Below are positions 45,901 through 57,879 of a DNA stretch of 64,000 bases, piece after piece (position 1 is the stretch's first letter; each line of letters opens with the position of its first letter). The stretch is from Coturnix japonica (lineage: Eukaryota > Chordata > Aves > Galliformes > Phasianidae). A model generated the notes under the pieces. It did no database searches, was not told the origin of the DNA, and worked only from the letters and a program-made list of their open reading frames with translations. Where the stretch lies: positions 928,460 through 992,459 of the forward strand of contig NC_029543.1 in NCBI RefSeq assembly GCF_001577835.2, read 5' to 3'. A program made the position numbers and the translations under genes.

Positions 45901-48900
45901 TGGCACATGGTCAGAGCTCTGCTTCGTCATTTGCCCCTTTGCTTTCAGAGCAGGAGAAAAGAAATAGAAGATTCCCTTCCCTTTTGTCTCAGGTCTTCTA
46001 TGTTTTTATCCATACAGGCTCTCAAAGAACGTCCCAAATATTTACCACATCTCTGTGATGAGTTTGGTTGGGTTTTTTTTTTTCCTTTTAATTTTATTTT
46101 TTGTAAAATTAAGGCAGTTTTTCAACACTTCTTTCTCCAGCTCTCAGCCCCTGACCCATCTGGGAACCAAGTCCCAGCCAAGTGGCACCACCATTAAATT
46201 ACCCTTTGTATCGGCTCAGGACATCAGAAGACCTCATCCAAGTGAATAGTCGAGCTTACAGCACTCCTAAAAGGAAGAGTACAAAAGTCTCAAAGCTAAA
46301 AGCTGCAAATAAACACCCTTTACTGCCTTCATTGGCTGCTAATGATTACAGCTCAGGGCACTCCAAAGCTTAACCCATCCGGTCTTCCCTAAAAGCTTCT
46401 CCTCTCTAAACAACCATTAAGAGCAGGAGGTGTGGGGTGGGGGGGTGGGGGAAGAAAGAAGAAAGCCAATTGATCTGGATCTACACAGAAAGCCACACTT
46501 TGGAATCATTCTGAATAAGATGTTGGGATTCACTCATTCTCCAGGCAGTTTTCACACAGCAGCAGCACTTATCTCCTCCTGACTGACTTGAGTAGCATCC
46601 ATGAAGCAGGGACAAGCTTTGCTCTGAGGATTCCACCTTCCCATATTTGAGCCTTGCTGCCGATGAGCAAAACCAAAAAGAGAAGAGGCTCTTTCTGTGG
46701 GTATTTCCCTTCCCTCTGAGAAAAACCATAAGCCTCACTTCTACCTGCCCCTTAAACCTCAGCTGTGAGAGGCAAAGCAGGCAGCTGTGCCATCAGGTTA
46801 AGGCCTGGCCACTTCCAAACCCCCTGCATGTGTGAGCTCTGCCTGCCCCACCACCAACCTGAGCCTGTTATGCTTTATTTCCACTCCTTCCAGCTTCCTG
46901 CCTGCACTGACAGCTGCTGCAGTTCCGAGTGATGGAGTTGCTTTGTTTTTCTTTCGAGTTGTGAAGCAATGGGTTAAAGTTCTTCTGGCACCGTTCTGTA
47001 AGAGCAGGAATTTTTCAAAGTCTTTTGTTCAAATTTCCTGGTCCTGTTTTGAAGGCAGGGTGTGCCCTTTGCCACTTCACACAAATCAAAAGGATTTCAC
47101 TGGTAGCGTGCGCATAGAGCTCGTAAATCACTTTTAGAAAGCCATAAAACAAAATTATCTACTACAATCTAGCACACCAAGGAAGCAGCCTCGTGGTTAT
47201 TCAATAACCATAACATCCAGCAGCACTTCCCTTCTGCCACACATCCAGCTGGACCTGGTTGGCAATGCCATAGAAACGAGCCCTGCAGAGCTGAGCTCTG
47301 CTTCCACACCCCCAACCTACCTCAGGACTGCCCTGAGTCCTGCTTCAGACAGAGCACTTGAATTGAATAGGGCAGCATGTAAGTTTAAAGCAAGCAGCCT
47401 TATGTTACACCCTGCTCACGTGGCGCCTTCGTTGAGATGCTGTAGGGTTCGGTAAAATAACCGAAGGGCGTTTTGCAGCAGCTCCTGTTTGAGGCCTTTT
47501 GCTTTCTTTGAATGTGAGGAAAATAGTCTGTGTGCTCAAACAGAAGCACAAATTCCATCATCTCTCATAAACCCACAACACGATGCTGGCTGCTGCTCGG
47601 CAGCGCTGTATGACCTGACCTACCAAAGCTCTGTGTGCTGCAGTGTCTTAATACAACACAGTGTCCACGTTGCATTAGGACAGCCTGCCTCACATCAGAA
47701 TAGCACGAGGGTATAGAACTGACCTATTTCATTAGGATGCAGCTGAAGGTGAAGTCATACCTGTACTACAGCCTCCAGATTCAAGTGTATGCCACTGCAA
47801 GACAAGATCTGGAGACAAGGATGCCAAGAAAGAAGAATCAGGACTGCTGAAATGGGGTGGGAAAGAGTAATAGAAAAACAGCACCGTGTTTGTTGTACCC
47901 AGTTTGTATTGATTCAAGCACCAGAAGCCATTCGCCAGCAGCCCTCGTTACAGGAAGGAACACAAAGGACTTAAAAATAGAAATACCATACTAACAGTTT
48001 CAGTCCAAATATTCCCAGATGATCCAGTATCGTTAGTCAACGGCGTTTCCAGAAGCTTTATTATTTAACCTGCTGAGCTCCTGACATTTATTGTTCAGGT
48101 TCAGCTGCAGGGTTACAGCTGCCGGCAGCACTGAGTTGGACTGCAGAGCTCCCAGCATCAGCTCCTGGGCTCTCCAGAAGTCAGACATGAGCCCTCCACG
48201 TTTATAGCAATGCTCAAAATACGTATATTCTGTGATTCAGAGGACAAGACTGAGAGCATCTCATGAAGAACTAAACGACAGCGCAGGACAAGTGCATGCC
48301 AACAAGGCAGAGGCACAACTGTGTTTATGTAGGACAGGAATTGGCTCTTGCATCTTTCTTAATGCTCTGCTGGCACGTCTCTGTCTGATGGGGAGGAATC
48401 AAAAACCTCAGTGGGGCCAAGAGCTCCGAGCAGGCACAGAAAGGTCTCTGCACACAGGAGCTGGTGGGCAGCTTTATGCAGACTTGCCTCAAAAAAGTCC
48501 CTGATGAGGTTCATTAAAAACACACTGAAGCCATTCTTCATAAAGCAGTTCCTTAGCAGTGAGCAGGCCCGTTTTCATCAGCCAAAGCAAAGAGCACGCT
48601 GGCTCTGACAGCCACTATTTATCATCCCAGTAACAAATTAGAACAGAGAAAGGAAACTGCTAAGAAAGGAGGCTTCAACTGGGGGAAAAAAAAGTTCCAG
48701 CCAACCATGGCAAAGATCAGCCCTCCAAGATTACTTCACTCCCACTTCAAATCCTTTTCCCTCTCACCTTTACAAAGCCAAACATGCATCGATAAACAAA
48801 TCCCAAAGCCTTTACAGCTCTTGTTTCAACTGAGAGGATACACTTCAATCAACAGAAAGTGCTAGAATGTAGGGAGCATATGGCCACAAAGAGCCACCCC

Positions 48901-51900
48901 ACTCATCCCAGGCAGCCAGCTCCAAAACTGCCCTTATAGCCCACCCCAAATGAATCCATAACATCCCTGCAAAAAGACCGATTCAAGGATGAACACTGCA
49001 AAATGCTGCCATCAATTCAGAACAATATATGCTCCCCACATAACAGCTGATCCCCACCAGTGTCAACAGGTTTACAGAGATCAGAGCGAACATATGGTCG
49101 TTAAGCAGTAAATACTTATTTATTTGGTACTTGAACGTCACATTCTTCAATGAAGGAGAAAATAAGTGTGTTCTAAGCCCTCACCATTCATCCTTCTCTT
49201 TCCCATGTTTTAACTTCTACTACGTCCCAGCCTTTGCATTGCTGTCTTTCACCTCTTGAGCCCTGAGCACTGGAAATAACCACAGAACTCTTCATATTTG
49301 GGATAGTCTCAGCACCAGGCATCCAATGAACCCAATTCTCCTCAATGGGCAGCTTCTGAATTTCCAGCAGCCATACAAACCAATATTGGCCTCCCAATGG
49401 GGGAGGTCCTGTGCTCTGTGAGGAGCATGTAAGGAATAGAGAGAAAGAAAGCATACAGATGGAGACAGTGCAAACAAGGGCACCTACAAAGAGATGCAGG
49501 AGGGGCAGAAGCGAGAGAGGAGGATCTGAGAAGTGAAAGAAAGCCACAGGAGACACGCATGAGAACAGACTGGGTGAAGAAAGGAAGAGGAAAGAAGGCA
49601 GAACAAAACATCTCACCCATTGCAGTGGGTACGAGCAATTAGCATAGGGAAGCTCAGATGTTTTGGACAGGAATGTAAAAGGCAGATTTTGAACCTGAAC
49701 TGAGCCAAAGTCAAACACAGGCAGAAAGTTTCCTGATTGCCAACCAAAACCTCACAGGGGCCAACAGAATTCAAACTGCTTCTAAGCTTTCCGGGTTGGG
49801 GGCATTTTTTGGTGTTCCTTTTTGTTTGCTTTTTGGTTTCTGTGCATTCAAGTCAAGTTTAGCTGCTCTACCAACAGCTTTCATCCCCTATCCTTGAACT
49901 GCCCCATCCTTGAGGTCTACCCCACCCACCCAAAACCGAGCTGGAAGCAAAGAATTCTCATCACAGTTCCTCAATCTCATTATTTGGCACGTTACTAACT
50001 TGGATTGAAAGTAAGGCAAATCAATGCGGCAAGTGGAAAAAAAAAAAAGAAAAAACAACCCTAAAATGCTGATGATTCAAAAATGACACCACCAGGAGAA
50101 CAGCAGTGTGCTCAGTTAGGGTAAGAAGGAACCGACAGACGTGTTTGTGGGAGGTACAGGGGAAAAGATGCTGAAGCGAAATAGAATTAGGTCACGATAA
50201 ATGGTCCTCCACACAGCCAACCTGGGGTCATGTGCTTAGTATTGAGGGGTGGGGGGGAGAGCACACATTACTATGAGGTAGCTTCAAGCTTTAATGTTTC
50301 ATTTATCTAAGTTCCCTCCCAGGAATAATAAGCAGAACGTTTTCACTCCCTCTTCCCTCCCCCCTTTTTTGAAGTAGTAATCAAAACCAGAAAGATTCTG
50401 TATCCGTGCTTAACAAAACAATTCAACTGAAACTGAGTTAATACAAATGCAAGTGTCCAAATCTCTGTTTTCATAACCTTCTTCAAGTCATGCAGCACGT
50501 GACCTCTGTGGTAAGACTTAAAGCAAGTAATAAATCCCAAATTTTAACACTCATTTGTTGGCAGCGCATCATAAGATTTAAAATATTTCGTGTTTTCTTT
50601 TTTGGAAGAATACTGAATCAAAATGACAGCGTTTTTAACACAGCTTTAAATACCTGTTCCACAAATGCAAGTCTTTGACTCAGGCTTGTGTAAATTTTAT
50701 ACCTACACAGCTATTAAAAGGAACCTGCAAAAAATTAATTAATTTCTACATATACTGCCAGTCAACACAGCAATTCCAAATGCTTAAGAACCAGTGTTTT
50801 ACACTGATTTACTTACACGTGTGCAAAAGGCATTTCAAATGGGTTTAATGTTATCCATGGTAGAGAAGGTTGCCACAAGTGGCCCAATATCTGTTCAGAA
50901 CCTCCAGGGCCATCACGCTGTCCTGATATCACCTTTCTATACAATCCCATTTCTGCCAAACGCTTTCTTTTGAAGTCTGGCAGGAGGTTCCAACTCCCAG
51001 TTAAATTCTATTTATTAGAGTAATAAAAAACACACACATAAAACAGTCACATAATTTAAGAGTCTTTCTGTCAGGCAGTTTCAGTCTCTGGCACAGCTCA
51101 AAACAATTACAAGACCAGAAATCAGATTCTACCTTATTTCTGAAGTACACTTCAATGGGCATAATGAAGCCCGCGTAGCCAGACTCCTCCACTTTGTACG
51201 GGGGCTCCTTGCACACTGAAAAGAGAACACACAGACGTTAACTTGGAATACAATGCCTCTTAATCTGAGCCAAAAACGAGTTGTAAGATGAGAAATGTGG
51301 CTCTGACAACCGATGACTTCGTTAAAAGAGAGATCTTTGTGGAGGAAAAACCAGCACCTCATTGAGATGGTGCCCATGGGTTCGGTGAAGAGCATGAAAA
51401 TCTGTGATTAGCTCCCCCCATAGAAAGGAAACATAAAACACACCATGCCAGAGCCTCAGTAAGACTCTTCCCCCCTCCTCTTTGCTACGATACAACTACA
51501 TCCCTGTGCTGCTCCCATTAAGGCCTTAGTGAAAAAAGTGCAATGCTTCAAAGGGTGGGAATCTGAACAGTAAAGAAAGTTAAATTTACTTTGATGCCAA
51601 CGTTTATTCCTCAAGACAGGATAATGTGCAACCAGGGTTGCTGGTTCATCCCCTTGGAGCCCTCTCCTGCAATGCTTAATCTTCATAATTACGTAATAGC
51701 CACCCTACGAGCTGCCTCATCCCAGCCCTCTAACAAACCTGAAGGGCACACAAACACTGCTGTGTAGTTCATACACGTGGAAATGGAGGGAGGTGAAGCA
51801 GTGTGCTGCTGCCTGCTGCAGGAATACAGGCTGCTAAAGTTAATCGCTTTAAGAAATTAACCTACGTGCTTCCTGCCTCAGCTCCCCGTTCCACTACCTG

Positions 51901-54900
51901 TTGTGTTTTCATGTTATTAAACCCTATCACCTACCTGTTGTGTTTTCATGTTACTAAATCCCCCCTATCACCTACTGTTGTATTTGTGTGTAGTGAGAGG
52001 CAGCTCAAAGGATTCCAGAATCACTTGGCCACGGCACAGCTATACATAGCAACTGCCAGCAGCAACATGAGACCGACACAGCAATTCTCCCTCTCAGGAA
52101 CCGGATGCACTTGCACACAATTCATGCACTACAATACATGTAAATCAGTCAATAAAGTAATTAGGGGAGCTGGGTGAAATTCTTCTTACTTTCTCTAAAG
52201 AGCTGCAAGTGGGATCATTAGGAAACTGTACCTCAAACCTAAAAAGCACAGCAATTTCCTTGTAGCACTGATACACTATTCCCAGCTCTAAGCACCATCA
52301 TAAAGGTGCCAGGAAGCAGTATTGAAAATTCAACTGCAGGGAAAAAAAAAAAAGAGCCTACCTAAAAATACTCAACATCCCCACAACCACTTGAATTCTT
52401 GCATAGAAACCCCCCACTACTTGTGGAAAAAAAGCACAAACAGTGCCAGCATGGAATCAGGAACCTTAAGATGATTTGCCAAGCAGCCTTTGTTCCTTTT
52501 CCACCCTACCCTAAGAAGTTAAACTCGATACAGAAACAATCTGCCCGTTTGTGTGATACAGAAACAATGTGCCCTGCACAAACCCACCCTCAACAACAGA
52601 TTTTGCCTTAAGGAAGGGAGAGTCAACAGAAGAAACTCCTCCAATCTAGAAATAGTGTGCACGTGCCACACAGCTGACCTACAATCTACTCCTTGGTCAG
52701 AGGCATGTTGGCTACGTAAGCAAGCTTAAGAAAGCATTTAAAACCTAAGAGAACAGAAAAACTCTCTTTAAAGGTAGATGACACGGCAACCCGCTGAGCA
52801 AAGACAATGTGCCATCCCAGTCCAGTTGTTTGTAATAATGTAATTACACTGGGTGACAAGAATTGTAGCACTGCAGATTGTAATTTCTGTTCTACAAATT
52901 AGCTTCCAGCTCAGTATTGCGCTGCCTTATCATACATCAGTTTTACTACGTCAGTTTGAAGGAGATATTATTAACATCCACACTCAATTCACATCCCTGG
53001 GAGCTGAAAACCTCGGAGATGCTTTGTGTTGTGGACTCACAAATAAGTGGTGCAGGAAACAGCCCCAAAAAAGTATCTCGGAGAACGTGCATTACAAAGT
53101 AATTTATAGCAATACTGCTAAGCAGTCAGCACTCCCGGTAAGACTACATAATAACAGTGTTGTGAATGCAGTTACACAATCTCAAATAGATCTAAGGCCC
53201 AGCTGCTGCCAAGAAGGGCAATTCCTTGCTCCTCCACCACGCATTCCAGCTGCCCCACGACAATAAGGTTCATGTTGCTGCACACTCAGAGCAAAGAACC
53301 GATCCAGCAGAAAACAGCACTGCAATTTTTGTAGCGTTATTTTGTTGTGTAGCTTCCCAACCCCGCTGACTGCACCAGAGCTTACAGAAAATACACGACT
53401 GAATATCCTGAGCTGGAAAGGACCCACAGGTAAATCCAAACCCAGGCTCCACACTAATCCATCCTCTATGACTGACACAGTGCTGCCCAAACAATATCCA
53501 TCCATCCTCTGGTGCAGAACCTTTCCCTAACCCTCACCTGAACCCCCTCCCACCCAACACGGCTCCATACCATTCCTTAAGTCCTGTTGCTGACACAGGA
53601 ATCAGTTCTTCCCCCTTCACTCTGTGCTGAACAAACCAAAGGACTAATGCATTAGTCTCCCTGCTCCAGCCCATACATTGGTCCCCTGTCTGAGGGCCTC
53701 TCGCCCATCACACGCTTCCAGCTTTTGTTGGCCAATATTAACAAACCAAACCCTCCTTTCCCATTCGGTAACACGAATCACCTTCTACTGTCACTGTCTT
53801 AGGAACCTGCACATAGTGGTGGGAGGAGAAAGCAGCTCACCTCCAAAGCTTCCAGCAGAAGAAAGGTCTCATCCTTTCTCAAACAAAGATGTAAGGTGAG
53901 GTAAGAATCAAGAGCAAGGAAGGCATATTTTGTTCCTCTTCAACAGGAGATTTTACAGGAGCATGACAGTATGACACAGCCTGAACTGCACTGTGCTGTT
54001 TCACACATAAGACCTAAAAAGCCATCTTCAAAAGGTGACTCACCTCGTTTGGGTTTCGGGAAGCTCTCATGCAGCCTGAAGACCACCTTCTCCACGAAGT
54101 GCTGGATGTCACACTGCTCCGGGCCACGCACAAACACCATCCAGTCATGGGTGAACCCCTCAGTTGTGGGCTTCTTCCTGACCTGGGCTCGGTGCCCCAG
54201 CTCCAGTTTGACTTGAACCGTGCACTGTTTCAGGACAGAGGTCAGACCATAAGCACATCACATCACACACCAGTGCTGAGCCCCACAGACTGAAGATGCT
54301 GGATAACAACAGTCTAACAGTCTCCACAGAGAGATTAGTCTTGTTCTGAAAACTACAGTGTTATCAACCAGAAAAGGCTTTATAAATATAGCTCCGAGCA
54401 CCTCCTCATACCTAATTTTTTTCCCTAACATTAGCACTGCAGAGAAAATGGCTTTAGAGGAGGGGTAGGTTTATCTGCCTCTCTTATCAACTAAAGTGTC
54501 AGCAAAGCCCTAATTGCGGAACCTTTATTTCTAGATAGCATCAGAGATAGAAACTGACGTTCACAGCACTAACAAAACTAAAATGGGAAAAATCAGACCG
54601 TGAATTGGTGCCTGATGATATTCTCAAGACTCTGTAATTCACTGGAACACAGCTACGATCCCCCATTCGGTTCAATACATTGTACTAACTGACTTTCAAA
54701 GGCAAAGTCAGCATGGACCATGCCTGCACAACATCCAGTACTAAAATGACCTAATTCTGATGTGTAGTCCTGAATTCTAATCATAGAACAGCAGAGGTGT
54801 ATTCAGTAACACAAAGTAAAATAAATAATAATAATAAATTGTCTTAAATTTCCTTAAAAAACCAAGATTCAGATGCTGTAAAGATCCACATCTTCCTGCA

Positions 54901-57112
54901 GACTTTGCGGTCAGAAGACAGCAAATGAATTTAAAAGATATAATAGGGTAAAGCAGATGTGATTCAGACACAGGTTAAAGGATGCACATCATAGGGCATG
55001 ATTGCTAGAGATGGAATCACACCCAGGGTACCTGACTACTCGTTAGGTTCATTCTGTGTGTATGTTATCCAAACTAGACCAGCAGCGCAGCCATCTCAAT
55101 TTAACCACGGCCAAATTCAGCAGCTGGAACTGTATGAAAAATAACCGGGCTGCTTTTCAGTCCTTATGCCCTTCTTCACCTAAGACTTGAAAATAAGCAT
55201 TGCCTTGTCAGCTCCCAATGAGGAAAGGCAACCAAATTTGTCATTACCCGTATTATAAGCAAACACAGACCCAACCTGAGGGCACGATGTTAAACGTTGA
55301 ACGCAGCAAAAAAGGAAAAGCCTCCCGAGCTTTAGGACAAACAATCAGCAAAATTATTATCCACACTTTGCTATCGAGGAGCTGCAGCAGAAAACACAAC
55401 CGTGATAAATGCTCAAAAACCATTTTGTGTGCCCAACCCAACCTGATATTGTGTCACAAAGTGATTTTCGGAGCATTGTTAATACTTTCGGAGAAAGCAT
55501 TCAGTCACTTCATCTCACTGTTTTCTTTTTCTTTGTACAAAGATCACAAGGGAAACCTACAGGGTATCAAAGCTCCATCTCCCAAATCACAGTTCAGTTC
55601 TAATTTCAACTATAAACCTTAACGCAGCCTTTCAGGCAATTATCCTCACAGTAAAACAGCTTCGGCTGCCATCAATCCTAAGACTCAGAGGCAAACTCAT
55701 GTAATTAATTGCTTCACCTGCTTTACTAACACATTCCTTCAGACTGCCGTCTTCTGCAAGCCCTCCTGGCAGGCCATTTTCCTCTTTTGTGCTTCAGGGC
55801 TTATCTACACTGGCTCCATCTCGCTCCCGCGCTAAAATGATGCTGCATGGCCGTCTGCTCCTCTGTGTCACGTTAAGGAATGAGATGAAGGCAAGTTGCT
55901 TCACTCAAAGCACGGTCATCTCTTCCATAGCAGATGAGTTCTATATGGAGAGGTGACCTAAAGCCCAGGACCACTGGGGAGGGAGCCCATAGGCACGGCT
56001 TATACCTGGGCATATATCCTACTGTTTGGGTATCAACCGATCTACTCTGTTTTGCAGCTTCACCTTAAGGAATCCGTAATTCCCCTTTACATTCTGCTAC
56101 TGCTGCCAGCTCCTGCCCCCCTCCAGCACAGCGCAAATGGCTGTCACACGCACTATTTGCCTTCCTAGCTGAAACGACTGAGAAATTTTAGCTGAGAAAC
56201 AGATGGGACTATGAGGAAGAGAACAAAATTAAACATGAAAGAACCGCTCAGCAGAGTGAAAGTTGTACTCGCGATACTCCTCACGTACCGGTCCAATTAA
56301 CAACCCCTCTGAATTAAGGCAGAAGTTGAAACACATTTGAAAATAACACCTCCCAAATGTAACAAACACCCAAAGTCGTTCCGCTAAAAACAGAGCATTT
56401 CTTTCTTTTTCATCCCCCCCCCCCCCACACTTCCAAGCATGTCTCTCAACAAAGGGAAACCAGGATCCCATTCAAACGATTTGTAATAATACAAAAGGAG
56501 TCTGCTTTTCAACTTCATAAATGCTCTGTAGCGCACTCTGCTATTTGTTTGATGCTCTAATTGCCTGAAAGCCATGACCAGGCTCCATCCGGCCTCCTCG
56601 GGGTTATTATTCGCAGCATAGCGGGCCCTACCTCAGGCAGCGCAGACCTGGCTGCAGCCTCGCACACAAAAGGGCCTTTGCAGGGCGACCAGGTGAACTT
56701 CCAGCCCCTTCTCCTCCCTCTGGGGCCCTACAGAGCTATTGAGGCAGCGGGAACCCCCCTCCCAAATGCACTGGGAAGGGATGGGGGGGGGAGAAGGGCC
56801 ATAATGAGACTAGGCAGGAATGTGCGGGAAGCGCGGCTGCCACCCCCCACTGAGGGCGAGGCTGCTGCGAGGCCGCCCAGGATGGGGCGAGGGCTCAACC
56901 CCCCCCAACCCACAAATAAGGCGATATAGGGGAAATGAGGGAGATACCCTCAACCAAGGGAAGGGGGGGGGTGGTAGATCTGGGTGGCAGATCTCATTTA
57001 AAGGGGCCCCGCCCCCCCCATCCTGCTGTGGCGATCGTGCTATGGGGGGGTCGTGCTATGGGGGGATCTATGGCTCTAGGGCTGTGTGGGGTCCCCTCAC
57101 CTGATTGTCCAT
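36789..57112 (-). CDS. MLLT1: ENL (MLLT1), YEATS-domain reader of acetylated histones, super elongation complex subunit (whole spliced CDS)
   Basis: Twelve minus-strand exons join in frame to 554 residues (human: 559). In transcript order: 57112-57101, 54224-54044, 51215-51133, 44531-44388, 43731-43606, 42648-42103, 39775-39688, 39321-39210, 38413-38314, 38143-38072, 37418-37347, 36917-36789. The YEATS domain (about 1-138) reads acyl-lysine on histone H3. The cage residues known from human ENL are present: F28, H56, S58, F59, Y78 and F81. Residues 180-460 are Lys/Ser-rich and disordered. The C-terminal AHD (about 475-554) folds on binding AF4-family, DOT1L or CBX8 partners in the super elongation and DOT1L complexes. 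The human poly-proline run in the middle region is absent. The paralogue MLLT3 (AF9) is excluded: its long uninterrupted poly-Ser tract is missing and the residues follow ENL. Confidence 0.97.
37347..37418 (-). CDS. MLLT1: MLLT1 exon 11 (AHD)
   Basis: It encodes residues 489-512 ([20 protein letters not shown], then VLQQ), the first helix of the AHD. The donor is CAG|gtagag. Confidence 0.97.
38072..38143 (-). CDS. MLLT1: MLLT1 exon 10
   Basis: It encodes residues 465-488 ([20 protein letters not shown], then TYDK), leading into the AHD. Both ends are phase 0. Confidence 0.96.
38314..38413 (-). CDS. MLLT1: MLLT1 exon 9
   Basis: It encodes residues 431-464 ([20 protein letters not shown], then [14 protein letters not shown]), matching human [20 protein letters not shown]. 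The donor is AAG|gtatgg. Confidence 0.96.
39210..39321 (-). CDS. MLLT1: MLLT1 exon 8
   Basis: It encodes residues 394-430 ([20 protein letters not shown], then [17 protein letters not shown]). It ends in phase 2 at TCCAG|gtggta. Confidence 0.96.
39688..39775 (-). CDS. MLLT1: MLLT1 exon 7 (serine/aspartate tract)
   Basis: It encodes residues 365-393: [20 protein letters not shown], then FEPSQNHSQ, a likely CK2-phosphorylated acidic-serine patch. The codons form a near-regular repeat of GGAGTC/GGAGCT hexamers on the plus strand. Phase 1 end. Confidence 0.96.
42103..42648 (-). CDS. MLLT1: MLLT1 exon 6 (large disordered exon)
   Basis: It encodes residues 183-364, rich in Lys, Ser, Glu and Pro. 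It contains a [14 protein letters not shown] nuclear-localisation-like cluster and ends [15 protein letters not shown]. The human PPPPPPPPP run is replaced here by [11 protein letters not shown]. An antisense open frame of 203 residues (42,041-42,652, plus) is a composition artefact. Confidence 0.97.
43606..43731 (-). CDS. MLLT1: MLLT1 exon 5
   Basis: It encodes residues 141-182 ([19 protein letters not shown], then [13 protein letters not shown]), nearly identical to human. It ends the ordered N-terminal part. Confidence 0.98.
44388..44531 (-). CDS. MLLT1: MLLT1 exon 4 (end of YEATS)
   Basis: It encodes residues 93-140 ([19 protein letters not shown], then [16 protein letters not shown] and KAGG). 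The last strands of the YEATS fold are here. Both ends are phase 0. Confidence 0.98.
44532..51132 (-). other. MLLT1: MLLT1 intron 3
   Basis: The largest MLLT1 intron in the window (6.6 kb). It has no recognisable exon on either strand, no clear mobile element, and only short A- or G-rich runs such as those near 46,440 and 50,038. Confidence 0.8.
51133..51215 (-). CDS. MLLT1: MLLT1 exon 3 (YEATS)
   Basis: It encodes residues 65-92 ([20 protein letters not shown], then IEVYFRNK), including Y78 and F81 of the acyl-lysine pocket. The acceptor is gttctcttttcag and the donor is AAG|gtagaa. Confidence 0.98.
53395..53700 (-). mobile_element. CR1 LINE 3' fragment (minus orientation)
   Basis: Inside MLLT1 intron 2. 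Read on the plus strand it shows the reverse complement of a CR1 tail: 'gaatatcctgagctggaaag' near 53,401, 'gacccacaggtaaatccaaa' near 53,421, 'gcagaacctttccctaaccc' near 53,515 and 'ctccataccattccttaagt' near 53,562. It is old and degraded. Confidence 0.8.
54044..54224 (-). CDS. MLLT1: MLLT1 exon 2 (YEATS)
   Basis: It encodes residues 5-64: [20 protein letters not shown], then [19 protein letters not shown] and [14 protein letters not shown]. It includes cage residues F28, H56, S58 and F59. Phase 1 end with a gtgagt donor. Confidence 0.98.
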
Positions 57113-57760
57113 GGCTGATCTCAGCGCTGCAGGCCCCGCTCCCTCCTTCACTCTTTACCGCCGCGTTGGTTCAGCTGGGCGGTCGAAGGGGAGGAGGGGG
57201 GGGTCTTCTTTTTCCCTCCCCCACTTTCTATCCTGCTCTCTCTGTCCTCTCTCCTCTCCGTCCCCCCCCACCCCCCTCCCCGGTTGCCGCCGACTCGGTC
57301 GTCGTTCGGTCGCGGCCCCTCACGGCCCCGCCGCCGCCGCTCGCCTCATTGTGTGTCACTCACAGGCAGCAGCCCCGCCACCCCCCGCCGCCCGCCCTCA
57401 CGGAACCGGAAACCGACGCCACATGACAGACATTCGCTTTCAACCAATAGAGGCTCAGCTTTACGCCGGGAGGCGGGGCTTCCGCTTGAGCGCCGCCGCT
57501 ATTCCCCGCCTCCACATAACGGGCGGCTGTTCTGTCCAATGGGACGCCGAGGAGGCGGGGAAAGGGGCGGGGCTTGAGGTGGGTCAAGCGGGGAGTGGTG
57601 GGCGGGACGAGAAGTGGGCGGGGCTTCACTTCTCCCGTGCCTCCTTCGCTCCCCTCCCCCTCAGAGCGGTGGGCGCGGCGCTGAGGCGCGCTTCGCTCCC
57701 TCAGCGTGGCCGAGCCCTGCGCCCCGTTTAATCCCCTCACAGTCCCCTGTCCTCACACCG
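56560..57760 (-). promoter_or_regulatory. MLLT1: MLLT1 CpG-island promoter
   Basis: GC- and CpG-dense sequence spans exon 1 and its upstream flank. Upstream of the likely start there are two CCAAT boxes (57,444-57,448 and 57,536-57,540) and many GC boxes (for example ggaggcgggg near 57,469 and aaggggcggggc near 57,560). No TATA box is evident. This architecture suits a broadly expressed chromatin gene driven by NF-Y and Sp1-type factors. Confidence 0.85.
57101..57400 (-). CDS. MLLT1: MLLT1 exon 1 (5' UTR and start codon)
   Basis: The start ATG is at 57,112-57,110 in a gccATGG context. Only four residues (MDNQ) are encoded before the CAG|gtgagg donor, exactly as in mammalian ENL. The upper limit is approximate and lies within the CpG island. 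Confidence 0.85.
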
Positions 57761-57879
57761 GTACAAGCACCCCTTCCTCAGCCTACGCCTTCCCTGCTCT
57801 AATCTGCCCCGTTTTGTTCATTTCGTACGCAAATGAGCCTGAGAACAAGGGAAACCGCAGCTCCCAGGGGCAGGGCTGA

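Noticed and set aside
57105-57731. Plus-strand open frame of 208 residues over the MLLT1 promoter
   Set aside because: CpG islands have few stop codons; the frame is antisense to MLLT1 exon 1 and resembles no protein.
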